Shown: piece by piece, positions 6,660 through 14,518 of the stretch | Numbering within the stretch: position 1 is the first letter of the stretch | How the letters are laid out: the number at the start of each line of letters is the position of its first letter | Assembly: GCA_025450405.1 (NCBI GenBank) | Contig: JANWHL010000187.1 | Span: 1-26,088 of the forward strand | Source: Ktedonobacterales bacterium | GTDB taxonomy: Bacteria; Chloroflexota; Ktedonobacteria; Ktedonobacterales; JADMIN01 | Direction: 5' to 3' | DNA length: 26,088 nucleotides | Translations under genes and position numbers: made by a program | The notes under the pieces: generated by a model | The model's database searches: none | What the model was told of the DNA's origin: nothing | The model's input: only the letters and a program-made list of their open reading frames with translations

Positions 6660-8204
6660 ATGAGCGCGGAGCAGTTGCGGAACGTGCTGCTGAGGCGCTG
6701 GTGGCTCATTACGGTATGTGTCGTTCTGGCGCTGGCCGGGGCTTTGGCTGGCGGTAGCCGACTTGCCACCGCCCCGACGGAATATCAGTCGACCGTGTCG
6801 CTCGAGTTCGGCCACAGCCAGGGCATAACCGCCTCCTATATCGCGACGATTGAGACGTCAGTCGCCACTCCGGCGGTGCTCAACCAGGTCGCGGCGGGTT
6901 TCCCCGGACTTACTTCGGAAGCGCTCCTCGCTAAGGTATCCGTCTCCGCATTGGGGAGCTCCCAGGTCCTCCGCGTCACTGTCACGGACGAACAGCCCCA
7001 GCGCGCGGCCGAACTGGCCACCGCCATCGCCAATGTGCTCATCGCGGAGGACCAACAGGCCAATCAAGCGCAGTATGGCCCGGCCCAGGAAGTGCTGAAG
7101 CAGCAGCTCGCCGACGTGCAAGCTCAAATCACCACGGTCAGCGCCGCGCTCAATGGCCTCTCGTCGGGCAGCGGCCAATTCGCGGGCCTCCAATCGCAAC
7201 TCAGCGCGCTGCAACAGCGCCAGGCGCTCCTCCAATGGTCCCAGGCGCAGGAGCAAATCAACGAGGCGGAGGACGGCGCTTCGCTCTTCATTGTGGACCC
7301 GGCGCTGCCTGGCCAGGAAGTCAAGACCACCCGGCTGATCTCGTTGTTCGCGAAGTTTGGCGGCGCGCTGCTGTTCGGCCTGATATTCGGCGGCGCTATT
7401 GCCTATTTCTGGGACCGGGGCGACCAGCGCGTCCACGATGCGCGAGCGGTGGGCGCCCTCCTCGCCATCCCCGCGCTGGCCACGCTCGATGCCGGCGCCC
7501 GCGCGCTCGCTGAGCCGGATCTCGCCGCCGCGCATGCGCTGGAGTCTAATCTGGCGTACCTGGGCATCGATCGCCCGGTGCGGACTCTTGTGCTGGCGAG
7601 CGCGACCGAGCCGGAGCGCGCGAGTGAGGCATCGGCAAAGCTGGCGCGCGCGCTCTCGGCGGCCGGTAAGTCGGTCGTGCTGGTCGATGCCAACCTGCGC
7701 AATCCGACCCAGGCCGCGCGGTTCGGGATTCAAGCCGCGACTGGCCTTTCGAACGCCGCGCTCGCGTTCCGCGGCCAGGGGGCGTCTGGCGTGGCCCTTG
7801 GGCCCTACCTCACCCAGACACCGCAAACCGGGAAGGCCGCGTTGTGGATCATGTCAGCGGGGCCCGTGCCTCCAAACCCGGCCCAGATTCTGCGGTCGCG
7901 GGCCGTGAGCGACGTGTGCAAAGCGCTGGCTGATGGCGCGGATCTCGTTCTCTTCGACGCTCCCGCCGCTCTCGACGCACCGGATGCTCTGCTCTTGGCC
8001 AACCACGCGGATGGCTTGATTATCGTGGTCGATCTGGCGACCGCGCGCCGCGACAAGCTCGCGCTGTTGCGCACACGCCTCTCCGCAAGTGGGGCCAACG
8101 TGCTCGGCTACGTGTTGGTCGGCGGCGATGCCGCCCCGGTGGGGATCGCCACCAATGCCGGCACCGTGCCGCGCCCAGTCGGTTCTAGCTCACATCCCGC
8201 GTAG
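6660..8204 (+). CDS. Wzz-like polysaccharide co-polymerase with degenerate BY-kinase domain
   Basis: 514 residues. ATG 6660 follows AAGGAGG (6649-6655). Membrane span 1 lies at about 14-34 and span 2 at about 230-252, enclosing an external helical region rich in Gln and Ala, as in Wzz/CapA chain-length regulators. The cytoplasmic half resembles bacterial tyrosine kinases (CpsD/Wzc): the Walker A' motif VVLVDANLRNP (Asp343), Walker B LVLFDAP (Asp433) and the NPAQIL segment are present. However, the Walker A loop expected at about 314-325, normally GEGKS/T, reads TEPERASEA, without the glycines or lysine. The C-terminus also lacks a tyrosine cluster. ATP-dependent autophosphorylation is therefore unlikely, and the domain probably acts as a structural or docking part of the assembly. 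The wzy-like gene follows after 115 bases. Confidence 0.85.
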   Translation: MSAEQLRNVLLRRWWLITVCVVLALAGALAGGSRLATAPTEYQSTVSLEFGHSQGITASYIATIETSVATPAVLNQVAAGFPGLTSEALLAKVSVSALGSSQVLRVTVTDEQPQRAAELATAIANVLIAEDQQANQAQYGPAQEVLKQQLADVQAQITTVSAALNGLSSGSGQFAGLQSQLSALQQRQALLQWSQAQEQINEAEDGASLFIVDPALPGQEVKTTRLISLFAKFGGALLFGLIFGGAIAYFWDRGDQRVHDARAVGALLAIPALATLDAGARALAEPDLAAAHALESNLAYLGIDRPVRTLVLASATEPERASEASAKLARALSAAGKSVVLVDANLRNPTQAARFGIQAATGLSNAALAFRGQGASGVALGPYLTQTPQTGKAALWIMSAGPVPPNPAQILRSRAVSDVCKALADGADLVLFDAPAALDAPDALLLANHADGLIIVVDLATARRDKLALLRTRLSASGANVLGYVLVGGDAAPVGIATNAGTVPRPVGSSSHPA

Positions 8205-8287
8205 TGTATGGCAACGCCCACCACGGCAGCCCTGAGATTGGCCGACGGCCGTCTGTTCACGCGCCATCGCACCCTAACGAAGCGACA

Positions 8288-8303
8288 CGATCGGGCGCGA
8301 TCG
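8288..8303. repeat. Duplicated CGATCG palindrome ahead of the polymerase gene
   Basis: CGATCG at 8288-8293 and again at 8298-8303, separated by GGCG, just upstream of the ribosome binding site AGGAG (8308-8312). It can pair as a short hairpin next to the ribosome site. Significance is uncertain. Confidence 0.3.
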
Positions 8304-8319
8304 GAGTAGGAGACTGACC

Positions 8320-9915
8320 ATGCGCGCGAGAGCCAGTGGCGCGAACGGCTTGGCCGCGAACGGCATGGTCAGACTCGGCGCTTCGATTGGGTTGGTTGGT
8401 GCCGCGGCGGCGTTTTCCGTAGGCGCCGGCTATGTCATTGGCCGTAGTGGATCCGCCTATCTTGGCTTTGCGCTGAGCGTGCTCACCGGCTTTGTCCTCG
8501 TCGCGCTGCTGCGGCGCGACGAATTGGTCGCCGCATCAATCGTCGCCGTCGGCATCATCATTGACGATTACCAGTTGGTGTCCATTCCAGGTCGCCTGCC
8601 GCTCGTCGGGATTACGTTTGCGGGTCTGCTTGTGGCCGTGCTATTTGTGGCACAGTCGCCCAGCCGGCCATGGATACGCGTTCCCCATCTCTGGCTCTGG
8701 GTCATTGTACTGGCGTTGTCGGCACTCGCGATCCCGCACGGCGTGTTCCTCTTCGATGGCCTCAAGTATTTCGCCACCACGTTAATCAATTCGGCTCTGC
8801 TCTATGTCGTCGGCGTCCAGGTCGCCCGCGATCTGAACCGCTTTCGTTGGCTGCTAATCGCCCTCGGGACGTTCGCCGCTCTCATGGCCATACATACGAT
8901 CATCCAGGGTGCTTCTGGCATCTTCCTCTTCATTACGCCGCAGTGGGCCGCCTGGCTGAACTACAAGGGCGGATACTCCATTGGTGATGGCACGGCACGC
9001 GCGGGTTCATTCCTCATCAACCCGGATGACAACGGCGTCTTCATGGGCATGATGCTGCCGATTCTCGTCGGCCTGGCGGGTGGGCTGCCCACCCGCGCCT
9101 TGCGGGTGGCCGCGGCGCTGGGCGCAGGGCTCGTGCTCCTGGCACTCTTTTTTACCTATAGCAATGCCTCCTGGATAGCGGTTGGCGCCGGTTCAGTGGC
9201 CTATTTGGTTCTGGTGGCGCGTGGTCGCACCCGCGTCATCCTTGTGGTCGGCGGCGTCCTGGCCATCGTGGCCATTGTCGTGGCTTTTCCCCAGGAGTTC
9301 CAGGCCCTGCTCGCTCACGCCACTCGCACGCGCGAGCTGGCGCTGCGCATTGGCGCGTGGGAGACCGGGCTGCGCGTGATCGAGGCGAACCCCATTCTGG
9401 GACTGGGGCTGGGATACCAAACATACACCGTCTACGCCGATCCCTTTCGCGTGCCGCTCCAGAACGTGGCACTTTCGCACCCGCACAATTCCTACCTCGA
9501 GGTGGCGGCCATGGCCGGACTGCCAGCGGGCATCCTCTGGCTCGCTATTCTCGGGAGTGCGTTCTGGCGTGGCACACGCTTACTCCTTTCCGTCCATGGA
9601 CGGGCGCGAGCGTTGATTGGCGGTGTGATGGTGGCGCTGATCATCGTCGCGGTCAATAGCCTCGCGACAGATGGCTGGACGCTGGCACCACAAGCCATCC
9701 CCGACTGGCTCCTCCTTGGAGCGGTGGCGTCTCCGGCACTTGCGCGGGCGCTCCGATCGGACGCCACCGTCGCGCCCGCGAGCGCACCTAAATTAATGTC
9801 AGACGAGGTGGAAATCGCTCCGCCTGTCGGCTCAGCGGCGGACCTGCACGACGCGGCAGCCGCGTCTGAGCCGTCCGTGAAGCAGCGGTTACTGGCGGAC
9901 AAAGCGTTACGTTGA
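8320..9915 (+). CDS. O-antigen ligase / Wzy-type polysaccharide polymerase
   Basis: 531 residues with about ten to twelve membrane spans. The ATG is set by AGGAG seven bases upstream. The Wzy_C-type signature is in the second half: a hydrophobic stretch with TYSNASW, then an extracytoplasmic loop with RIGAWETGLRVIEANPILGLG and HPHNSYLEVAAMAGLPAG (near residues 340-400), typical of enzymes that join lipid-linked repeat units or transfer polymer to an acceptor. The last 60 residues are a polar, probably cytoplasmic tail. Its place between the chain-length regulator and sugar-nucleotide genes favours polymerase over ligase, but sequence alone does not separate the two. Confidence 0.88.
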   Translation: MRARASGANGLAANGMVRLGASIGLVGAAAAFSVGAGYVIGRSGSAYLGFALSVLTGFVLVALLRRDELVAASIVAVGIIIDDYQLVSIPGRLPLVGITFAGLLVAVLFVAQSPSRPWIRVPHLWLWVIVLALSALAIPHGVFLFDGLKYFATTLINSALLYVVGVQVARDLNRFRWLLIALGTFAALMAIHTIIQGASGIFLFITPQWAAWLNYKGGYSIGDGTARAGSFLINPDDNGVFMGMMLPILVGLAGGLPTRALRVAAALGAGLVLLALFFTYSNASWIAVGAGSVAYLVLVARGRTRVILVVGGVLAIVAIVVAFPQEFQALLAHATRTRELALRIGAWETGLRVIEANPILGLGLGYQTYTVYADPFRVPLQNVALSHPHNSYLEVAAMAGLPAGILWLAILGSAFWRGTRLLLSVHGRARALIGGVMVALIIVAVNSLATDGWTLAPQAIPDWLLLGAVASPALARALRSDATVAPASAPKLMSDEVEIAPPVGSAADLHDAAAASEPSVKQRLLADKALR

Positions 9916-9928
9916 ACCAAGTATTGGA

Positions 9929-9947
9929 CGCGACCGCTCGGGTCGTG
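9929..9947 (+). other. Small hairpin between the polymerase and first SDR gene
   Basis: CGCGACC (9929-9935) pairs with GGTCGTG (9941-9947) through seven pairs including one G-U, around loop GCTCG. There is no T-run, so it could be a processing or stability element in the transcript rather than a terminator. Confidence 0.3.
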
Positions 9948-9985
9948 GAACGCGGCGGTGTGTGGTGGTTGGGCAGGGAGGACGC

Positions 9986-10984
9986 ATGGGGGCATCCGGT
10001 CGGTCGGTCGCGGGAAAGCACATTCTGGTGACAGGGGGCGCGGGTTTCATCGGCAGCCATCTCGTCGATCTGCTCATTGCCGAACACGCGGCGCACGTGA
10101 CCGTTGTTGATGATTTCTTCCTGGGCAGTGAATCCAACTTGGCTCACGCGCGCTCGCGCATGCCCAGCCTGCGCATTTTGCGGCTGGACGCGGCCGATGA
10201 GCGCGCCCTTCGCGATGCGTTCGCGCGACTCGACCCCGTGGACGTGGTCTTTGATCTCGCCGTCATCCCCTTGCCAACGTCACTGGAGAAGCCCAAGTGG
10301 TGCTTCGATACCAACGTGCTCATCACGTCGGCGCTGTGTGAAATGCTGCGGGAGGGCCGCTTCCCTACCCTTGTGCATTTCTCTTCGTCAGAGGCCTATG
10401 GCTCGGCGCACGCGCTGGCAATGGACGAATCGCATTCCCTCGAGCCGCTCACCCCGTACGCCGCGAGCAAAGCCGCGAGCGACCACCTGGTGCGCACGTA
10501 TGCCGCGACATTTGGCGTCGATGCGCTGGTCGTCCGGCCCTTCAACAACTACGGGCCGCGCCAGAACGACCGGGAATATGCGGGTGTCATTCCCACACTG
10601 CTCCACTGCGTATTTGAACAGCGCCCATTCGCCATCTTCGGCGACGGGGAGCAGACCCGCGACTACATCTATGTCACGGACACTGTGCGTGCCGTGGTAG
10701 ACCTGTACGGGTGCCCCGCCGCTCGCGGGCGTGTGGTAAACGTCGGCTCGGGCACGGAGATCAGCATTCTAGATCTGGTAGAACGCCTCGAGCGCATCGT
10801 TGGCGCGCGCGTGCCCATCGAGCATCGGCCATCTCGACCAGGCGACGTGCGCCGCCACCGGGCCGATGTCACACTCTTGCGCGACCTGGTTGGCTTTGAG
10901 CCTCAGGTGCGTATCGACGATGGGTTGGCGCAAACCGTCGCGTTTTACCGCGAGCGCGCGGTGTCGAGGGTGGAGATCGGTTAA
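9986..10984 (+). CDS. NAD-dependent sugar-nucleotide epimerase/dehydratase (extended SDR)
   Basis: 332 residues. ATG 9986 follows GGGAGG by four bases and is preferred to GTG 9962. The Rossmann motif GGAGFIG is at residues 17-23, the catalytic Ser region SSSEAYG at 133-139 and the YxxxK pair is Tyr158/Lys162. The later segments FNNYGPRQ and GDGEQTRDYIYV are typical of GalE, UDP-glucuronate decarboxylase and dTDP-glucose dehydratase relatives. The enzyme should act on a nucleotide-diphosphate sugar in the cytoplasm; which sugar cannot be told. Its stop overlaps the next gene's start by one base (TAATG), so the two SDRs are probably translated together. Confidence 0.88.
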   Translation: MGASGRSVAGKHILVTGGAGFIGSHLVDLLIAEHAAHVTVVDDFFLGSESNLAHARSRMPSLRILRLDAADERALRDAFARLDPVDVVFDLAVIPLPTSLEKPKWCFDTNVLITSALCEMLREGRFPTLVHFSSSEAYGSAHALAMDESHSLEPLTPYAASKAASDHLVRTYAATFGVDALVVRPFNNYGPRQNDREYAGVIPTLLHCVFEQRPFAIFGDGEQTRDYIYVTDTVRAVVDLYGCPAARGRVVNVGSGTEISILDLVERLERIVGARVPIEHRPSRPGDVRRHRADVTLLRDLVGFEPQVRIDDGLAQTVAFYRERAVSRVEIG

Positions 10985-11934
10985 TGCGGCTTCTGGTAAC
11001 TGGCGCGGGCGGGTTTCTTGGCCGCAACGTCCTGTTGGCGGTTCCCACTTCATGGGACGTGATCGCGCTCTATCGCTCCGGCACGGACGAGTTGCCACGC
11101 TTTCTGGATCGACACCCCCTCGCCCATGTGCGCCCGATTCCATGCGATCTCACGCGCGCCGAGGAGGTCCGGCACGCCGCCACCCTCGCGGGCGACGCGT
11201 TCGACCAGTGCCTGTACCTGGCCAGCAACACCTCGATCCCGGCCTCCATCGACCACCCCATCCATGACCTAACGGCCAATACCATCAGCCTGCTGAATAC
11301 CCTGGAGACCTGGACGTTCGACCATTTCGTTTACCTCTCGTCGGGCGCCGTCTACATTGGTTTGCGCGGGCAGGTGGGTCCAGACTCATTCGTAGCGCCC
11401 ACCTTACCCTACGCGATCTCCAAGTGGGCATCGGAACATTACGTCCGGGCGTTCACGCAGCACCGAGGCTCGCCCGCCCGCGCGACCGTTGTGCGCTTCT
11501 TCGGAGCCTTTGGCCCGTACGAACCCGCGCGCAAAATCTATACGAAGATGGTGCGCCGTTTCGCGATCGAACGCCGAGCCGACATCACCATCACTGGCGA
11601 CGGCGAGAACTACATCGACGCCATGTACGTAGACGATGCCGTGGCCGCACTCTTGGCCATCCTAGCGCGTCCGCCGGAGTACGGCGCACGGACGGTGGAC
11701 CTGGGCATGGGGAACGGCGATACGGTCAATGATCTGGTCCGGCGCGCGGGCCATGTCTTTGGGCTGGAGCCCGTCATCACGCATAACGGCGGGCTGCCAG
11801 AGTATATTGAGTTTACCATCGACCCCGGACGCTTTGGAGCGCTGTATGATTGGCGGCCACGGACAACGTTGGAGGATGGCCTCAGGCGCTTTGCCGAGCA
11901 TTTGCGGAATGAAGACGCATCAGGCGGCACCTGA
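10984..11934 (+). CDS. NAD-dependent epimerase/dehydratase (extended SDR), second of a coupled pair
   Basis: 316 residues, starting at the ATG that shares its A with the preceding stop; GGAG lies eight bases upstream. GAGGFLG at residues 7-13 binds the nucleotide, SSGAVY supplies the active-site Ser, and Tyr143/Lys147 form YxxxK in PYAISK. The later GDGENYIDAMYVDD segment resembles sugar-nucleotide dehydratases and reductases. It is clearly diverged from its neighbour, so they probably catalyse different steps of one sugar pathway (for example 4,6-dehydration and then epimerisation or reduction), which is inference. Confidence 0.85.
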   Translation: MRLLVTGAGGFLGRNVLLAVPTSWDVIALYRSGTDELPRFLDRHPLAHVRPIPCDLTRAEEVRHAATLAGDAFDQCLYLASNTSIPASIDHPIHDLTANTISLLNTLETWTFDHFVYLSSGAVYIGLRGQVGPDSFVAPTLPYAISKWASEHYVRAFTQHRGSPARATVVRFFGAFGPYEPARKIYTKMVRRFAIERRADITITGDGENYIDAMYVDDAVAALLAILARPPEYGARTVDLGMGNGDTVNDLVRRAGHVFGLEPVITHNGGLPEYIEFTIDPGRFGALYDWRPRTTLEDGLRRFAEHLRNEDASGGT

Positions 11935-12018
11935 TGGTGGCCCAATCGTGGCATGCCTCGTACGTGCCAATGATCGTGTCGCTGTCGCCACTGGCGAACG
12001 CGCTTGAAAGGAAGAGGT

Positions 12019-14277
12019 ATGGTGAGCGCGCAGGACCGCGCGCCGACTGGCCGTGACACGCCGGCCAGCGGCCCCGCGTCCGCGGCGGGGGGTCGCCAGG
12101 GCATGCCGCCGCCCGTGACGCCAGACGCCGGCGTGGCCGCCATACACGCCCGCTCCGAGGCCGTGGCCATCGCCGAGGACGCCCTGGCGCACTGGAACGA
12201 GTTCGTCCGGACTGGGGCGGATGACGCTGGGCGCGCGTTTCTCGGACTCGCGGGCCAGCTGCTGAACCGGCTCGTGCCCACCGGCGAGGAGGCGGCGGGT
12301 TGGCCGATCGCCGCGCCCGCGCCCGCGTATCATGCGGTTGCCCCCTGGCTCTCCGCCCGCGCCCAGGCGCTTGGGCTGCTCGTCCTCCTGCGCGCCCACG
12401 CCCACACGGGCGACGAAACCTTCCTGTTCGCCGCCGACCACGTGGCGCGAACGTTTGAGCGCGACATCCTCGATGGAGGTGTCGTGGCGCCACTTGGCAC
12501 CACCGGCATCATCTTCGAGGAAGTGGCCGTCTACCCGGCGGCGCACGTGCTGGGCGGATTTCTGCTCGCGCTGGTCGCGCTCGATGACTACGCGTCCGCG
12601 CGTGGCATGGCCCGTGTGGGTCACCTGCTGCGCGGCGGTCACGACGCCCTGCACGCGCTCCTGGACGCCTACACAGTGGGCTTCGGCACGCGGCTTGACC
12701 TGCTCAGTGGGCGACTTGCCCGTCGATCGGAGCTCGCGGGCCACGCGCGCTTATTGGCGCTGGTGGGCGCGCGTGGCGCTTGCCCGCGCTGCTCCGAGCG
12801 CGCCGCCCGCTGGGCGCGTATGGCTCGCGGACCCCAGGCCGCCGCTCGTCGTGGTCTGGCCCGCGCGTCTGGAGCCAGCGGCCGCGCGCTCTGGCGTCCA
12901 GTGCGCTGGATCGTGTTCGGCAGACGCGCCGGACGGGCACCAACACAACTGAGTATGGAGCGCGGTCCGGCGCCCGTGTGCGTCCCAATCACCGCGTTCC
13001 CCATCGCGGGCGGCATGCGCAGCGTGATGATCGGCTGGTTGCGGGCAATGGCACCGCTCTGGCAAATGGAATTCCTGGCGCATATCGTCGGCGAGAATCC
13101 GGATAGTTACGCGATACATCGGTTCGGCTGGCGGTTGCCCCTCCTTGGGAACGCCACGGCGGCACCCGATCGATTCCCCAACGTGTGGGTGTATGCCATT
13201 TCGGGATGGATTCGACTGGTGCGCGTGTTACGGCGCTCACCGGACTATCTGGCCGTCCTCCCGCAGGATGGGGTCTATACCGGGGCGTTTGCCGCGCTGT
13301 CCGCGAAAATGGCCGGCATGCGCGTCGTCGTCACCGACCACGGGAATCTGACGCTGGTCGACAGCGATATCTATCGTCGCGACCGCCTGCAACTTGCCCA
13401 GCGCGGACGGTCTGGGCCGCGTCGAGCGCTCGCCAGGATCCGCCTGGCAATGTACTTCGCGTCGTTGCGTGTGTTCACCTGGGTGACAGTGCGCTGCGCC
13501 GACATGGTGCTCCCCGCCGGAGACGATGTCGATGAGACCTGCCGTGTTCGTCTGCGTATGCCGCCGCACCGACTCTCCCGGTTTCCCTTCATGATCGATG
13601 TAGACCGCTTCACGCCCCTCGAAGGTCCGGATCGGGCGCGGATGCGGGCGCGATGGGGTCTGCCGGGAGATGCGATTATCGTCGCCATGGTCAATCGCCT
13701 GGCGCCGGAGAAAGGCCTCGACACGGCCGTACGGGCCATACGCCGCGCGCTAACCGCGCTTCCGCCCGCCATTGCCGACCGGGTCAGGGTGGTCGTCGCG
13801 GGCGAAGGGAACTTGCGCGCCCAGTTCGAGCAAGATCTTGGGCAAGCGGGCCTGGCGGAACGTACTCTCCTCCTTGGCGATACCCCACCCGAGGATGTGG
13901 CCTCACTTCTGCGAATTAGCGATGTGCTGCTTTTCACGCCGACGCGTGGGATTGCTTCGGTCGCCATTCTCGAAGCGATGGCGGCGGAATGTGGTGTGAT
14001 CGCGACCCTGGCGCCCCGCTCCAATGCGCAATTGTTGGCGCAAGGTCGCGGCATCACCACCGCGATCGGGGATGTCGAGGCGCTCGCCGGAGCGCTTGTG
14101 ACGATGTTGGCGGGCCTCGAGCAGACCCGCCAGCATGGTCGGGCCGCCCGCGCCTACGTCGTCGAACATCACACAGCCGTCGCACTGCGGCGCAGTCTGC
14201 TGCGCGCGACGTTTTGGCAGCCGCCGCTGCCGCCGCTTGGGCCCGGCCTCGCCGCACCATCGGCGAGCGCACCCTGA
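12019..14277 (+). CDS. Fusion of a D-glucuronyl C5-epimerase-like domain and a GT4 glycosyltransferase
   Basis: 752 residues. ATG 12019 follows AAAGGAAGAGG. Residues about 50-270 align by eye with the C-terminal alpha/alpha domain of heparan glucuronyl C5-epimerases: HWNEFVRTG, the TGDETFLFAA helix, FEEVAVYPAAHVLGGF (Glu167/168) and FGTRLDLL. As I recall the human enzyme, its active-site tyrosines lie in EEYP, GTIYDL and DYH; the matching positions here are Val169, Leu226 and Gly241, so epimerase activity is doubtful. An Ala/Arg-rich linker (about 270-315) leads to a GT-B glycosyltransferase: VCVPITAFPIAGGMRS, then VNRLAPEKGLDTA, VVAGEGNL and ILEAMAAECGVIAT. The first Glu of the usual EX7E is replaced (TRGIASVAILE). 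No stop or frameshift separates the parts. An internal start at 12955 has no ribosome site. Confidence 0.75.
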   Translation: MVSAQDRAPTGRDTPASGPASAAGGRQGMPPPVTPDAGVAAIHARSEAVAIAEDALAHWNEFVRTGADDAGRAFLGLAGQLLNRLVPTGEEAAGWPIAAPAPAYHAVAPWLSARAQALGLLVLLRAHAHTGDETFLFAADHVARTFERDILDGGVVAPLGTTGIIFEEVAVYPAAHVLGGFLLALVALDDYASARGMARVGHLLRGGHDALHALLDAYTVGFGTRLDLLSGRLARRSELAGHARLLALVGARGACPRCSERAARWARMARGPQAAARRGLARASGASGRALWRPVRWIVFGRRAGRAPTQLSMERGPAPVCVPITAFPIAGGMRSVMIGWLRAMAPLWQMEFLAHIVGENPDSYAIHRFGWRLPLLGNATAAPDRFPNVWVYAISGWIRLVRVLRRSPDYLAVLPQDGVYTGAFAALSAKMAGMRVVVTDHGNLTLVDSDIYRRDRLQLAQRGRSGPRRALARIRLAMYFASLRVFTWVTVRCADMVLPAGDDVDETCRVRLRMPPHRLSRFPFMIDVDRFTPLEGPDRARMRARWGLPGDAIIVAMVNRLAPEKGLDTAVRAIRRALTALPPAIADRVRVVVAGEGNLRAQFEQDLGQAGLAERTLLLGDTPPEDVASLLRISDVLLFTPTRGIASVAILEAMAAECGVIATLAPRSNAQLLAQGRGITTAIGDVEALAGALVTMLAGLEQTRQHGRAARAYVVEHHTAVALRRSLLRATFWQPPLPPLGPGLAAPSASAP

Positions 14278-14369
14278 CGCGTGGGGCGCCTGGCCGCGCT
14301 ACCACCGCGACGCTCGAGGTCTGATGACGGCGCGTTTGAGGAGCTTTGGGGAGAATGTGGCCATGTTTC

Positions 14370-14398
14370 TTGGCATCCGCGCGGCCCTCATCTATACT
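14370..14398 (+). promoter_or_regulatory. Promoter of the flippase-glycosyltransferase unit
   Basis: TTGGCA (14370-14375, 5 of 6), a 17-base spacer and TATACT (14393-14398, 5 of 6). It lies between the fusion gene and the flippase, giving a start near 14405 and a leader of about 110 bases. It is one of the best consensus matches in the window. Confidence 0.6.
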
Positions 14399-14518
14399 GG
14401 ACGAGCTACTTCGTGCCTCCGGAGTCGCGTGACTGCCGCGCGCGCCGACACGTAAGGAAGTGCGGACGCATTCCGTCTCAAGTGGGTGTCCCACAAACGG
14501 ATGAGGGACCAGGTCACT

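Noticed and set aside
6858..7826. 322-codon minus-strand frame inside the wzz-like gene
   Set aside because: Shadow of the co-polymerase frame; Arg-rich composition and no recognisable domain.
12332..12952. Frameshift within the C5-epimerase/glycosyltransferase fusion
   Set aside because: An alternative frame is open here, but the epimerase-like pattern continues in the main frame through about residue 270 and the GT domain follows in the same frame, so no shift is needed.
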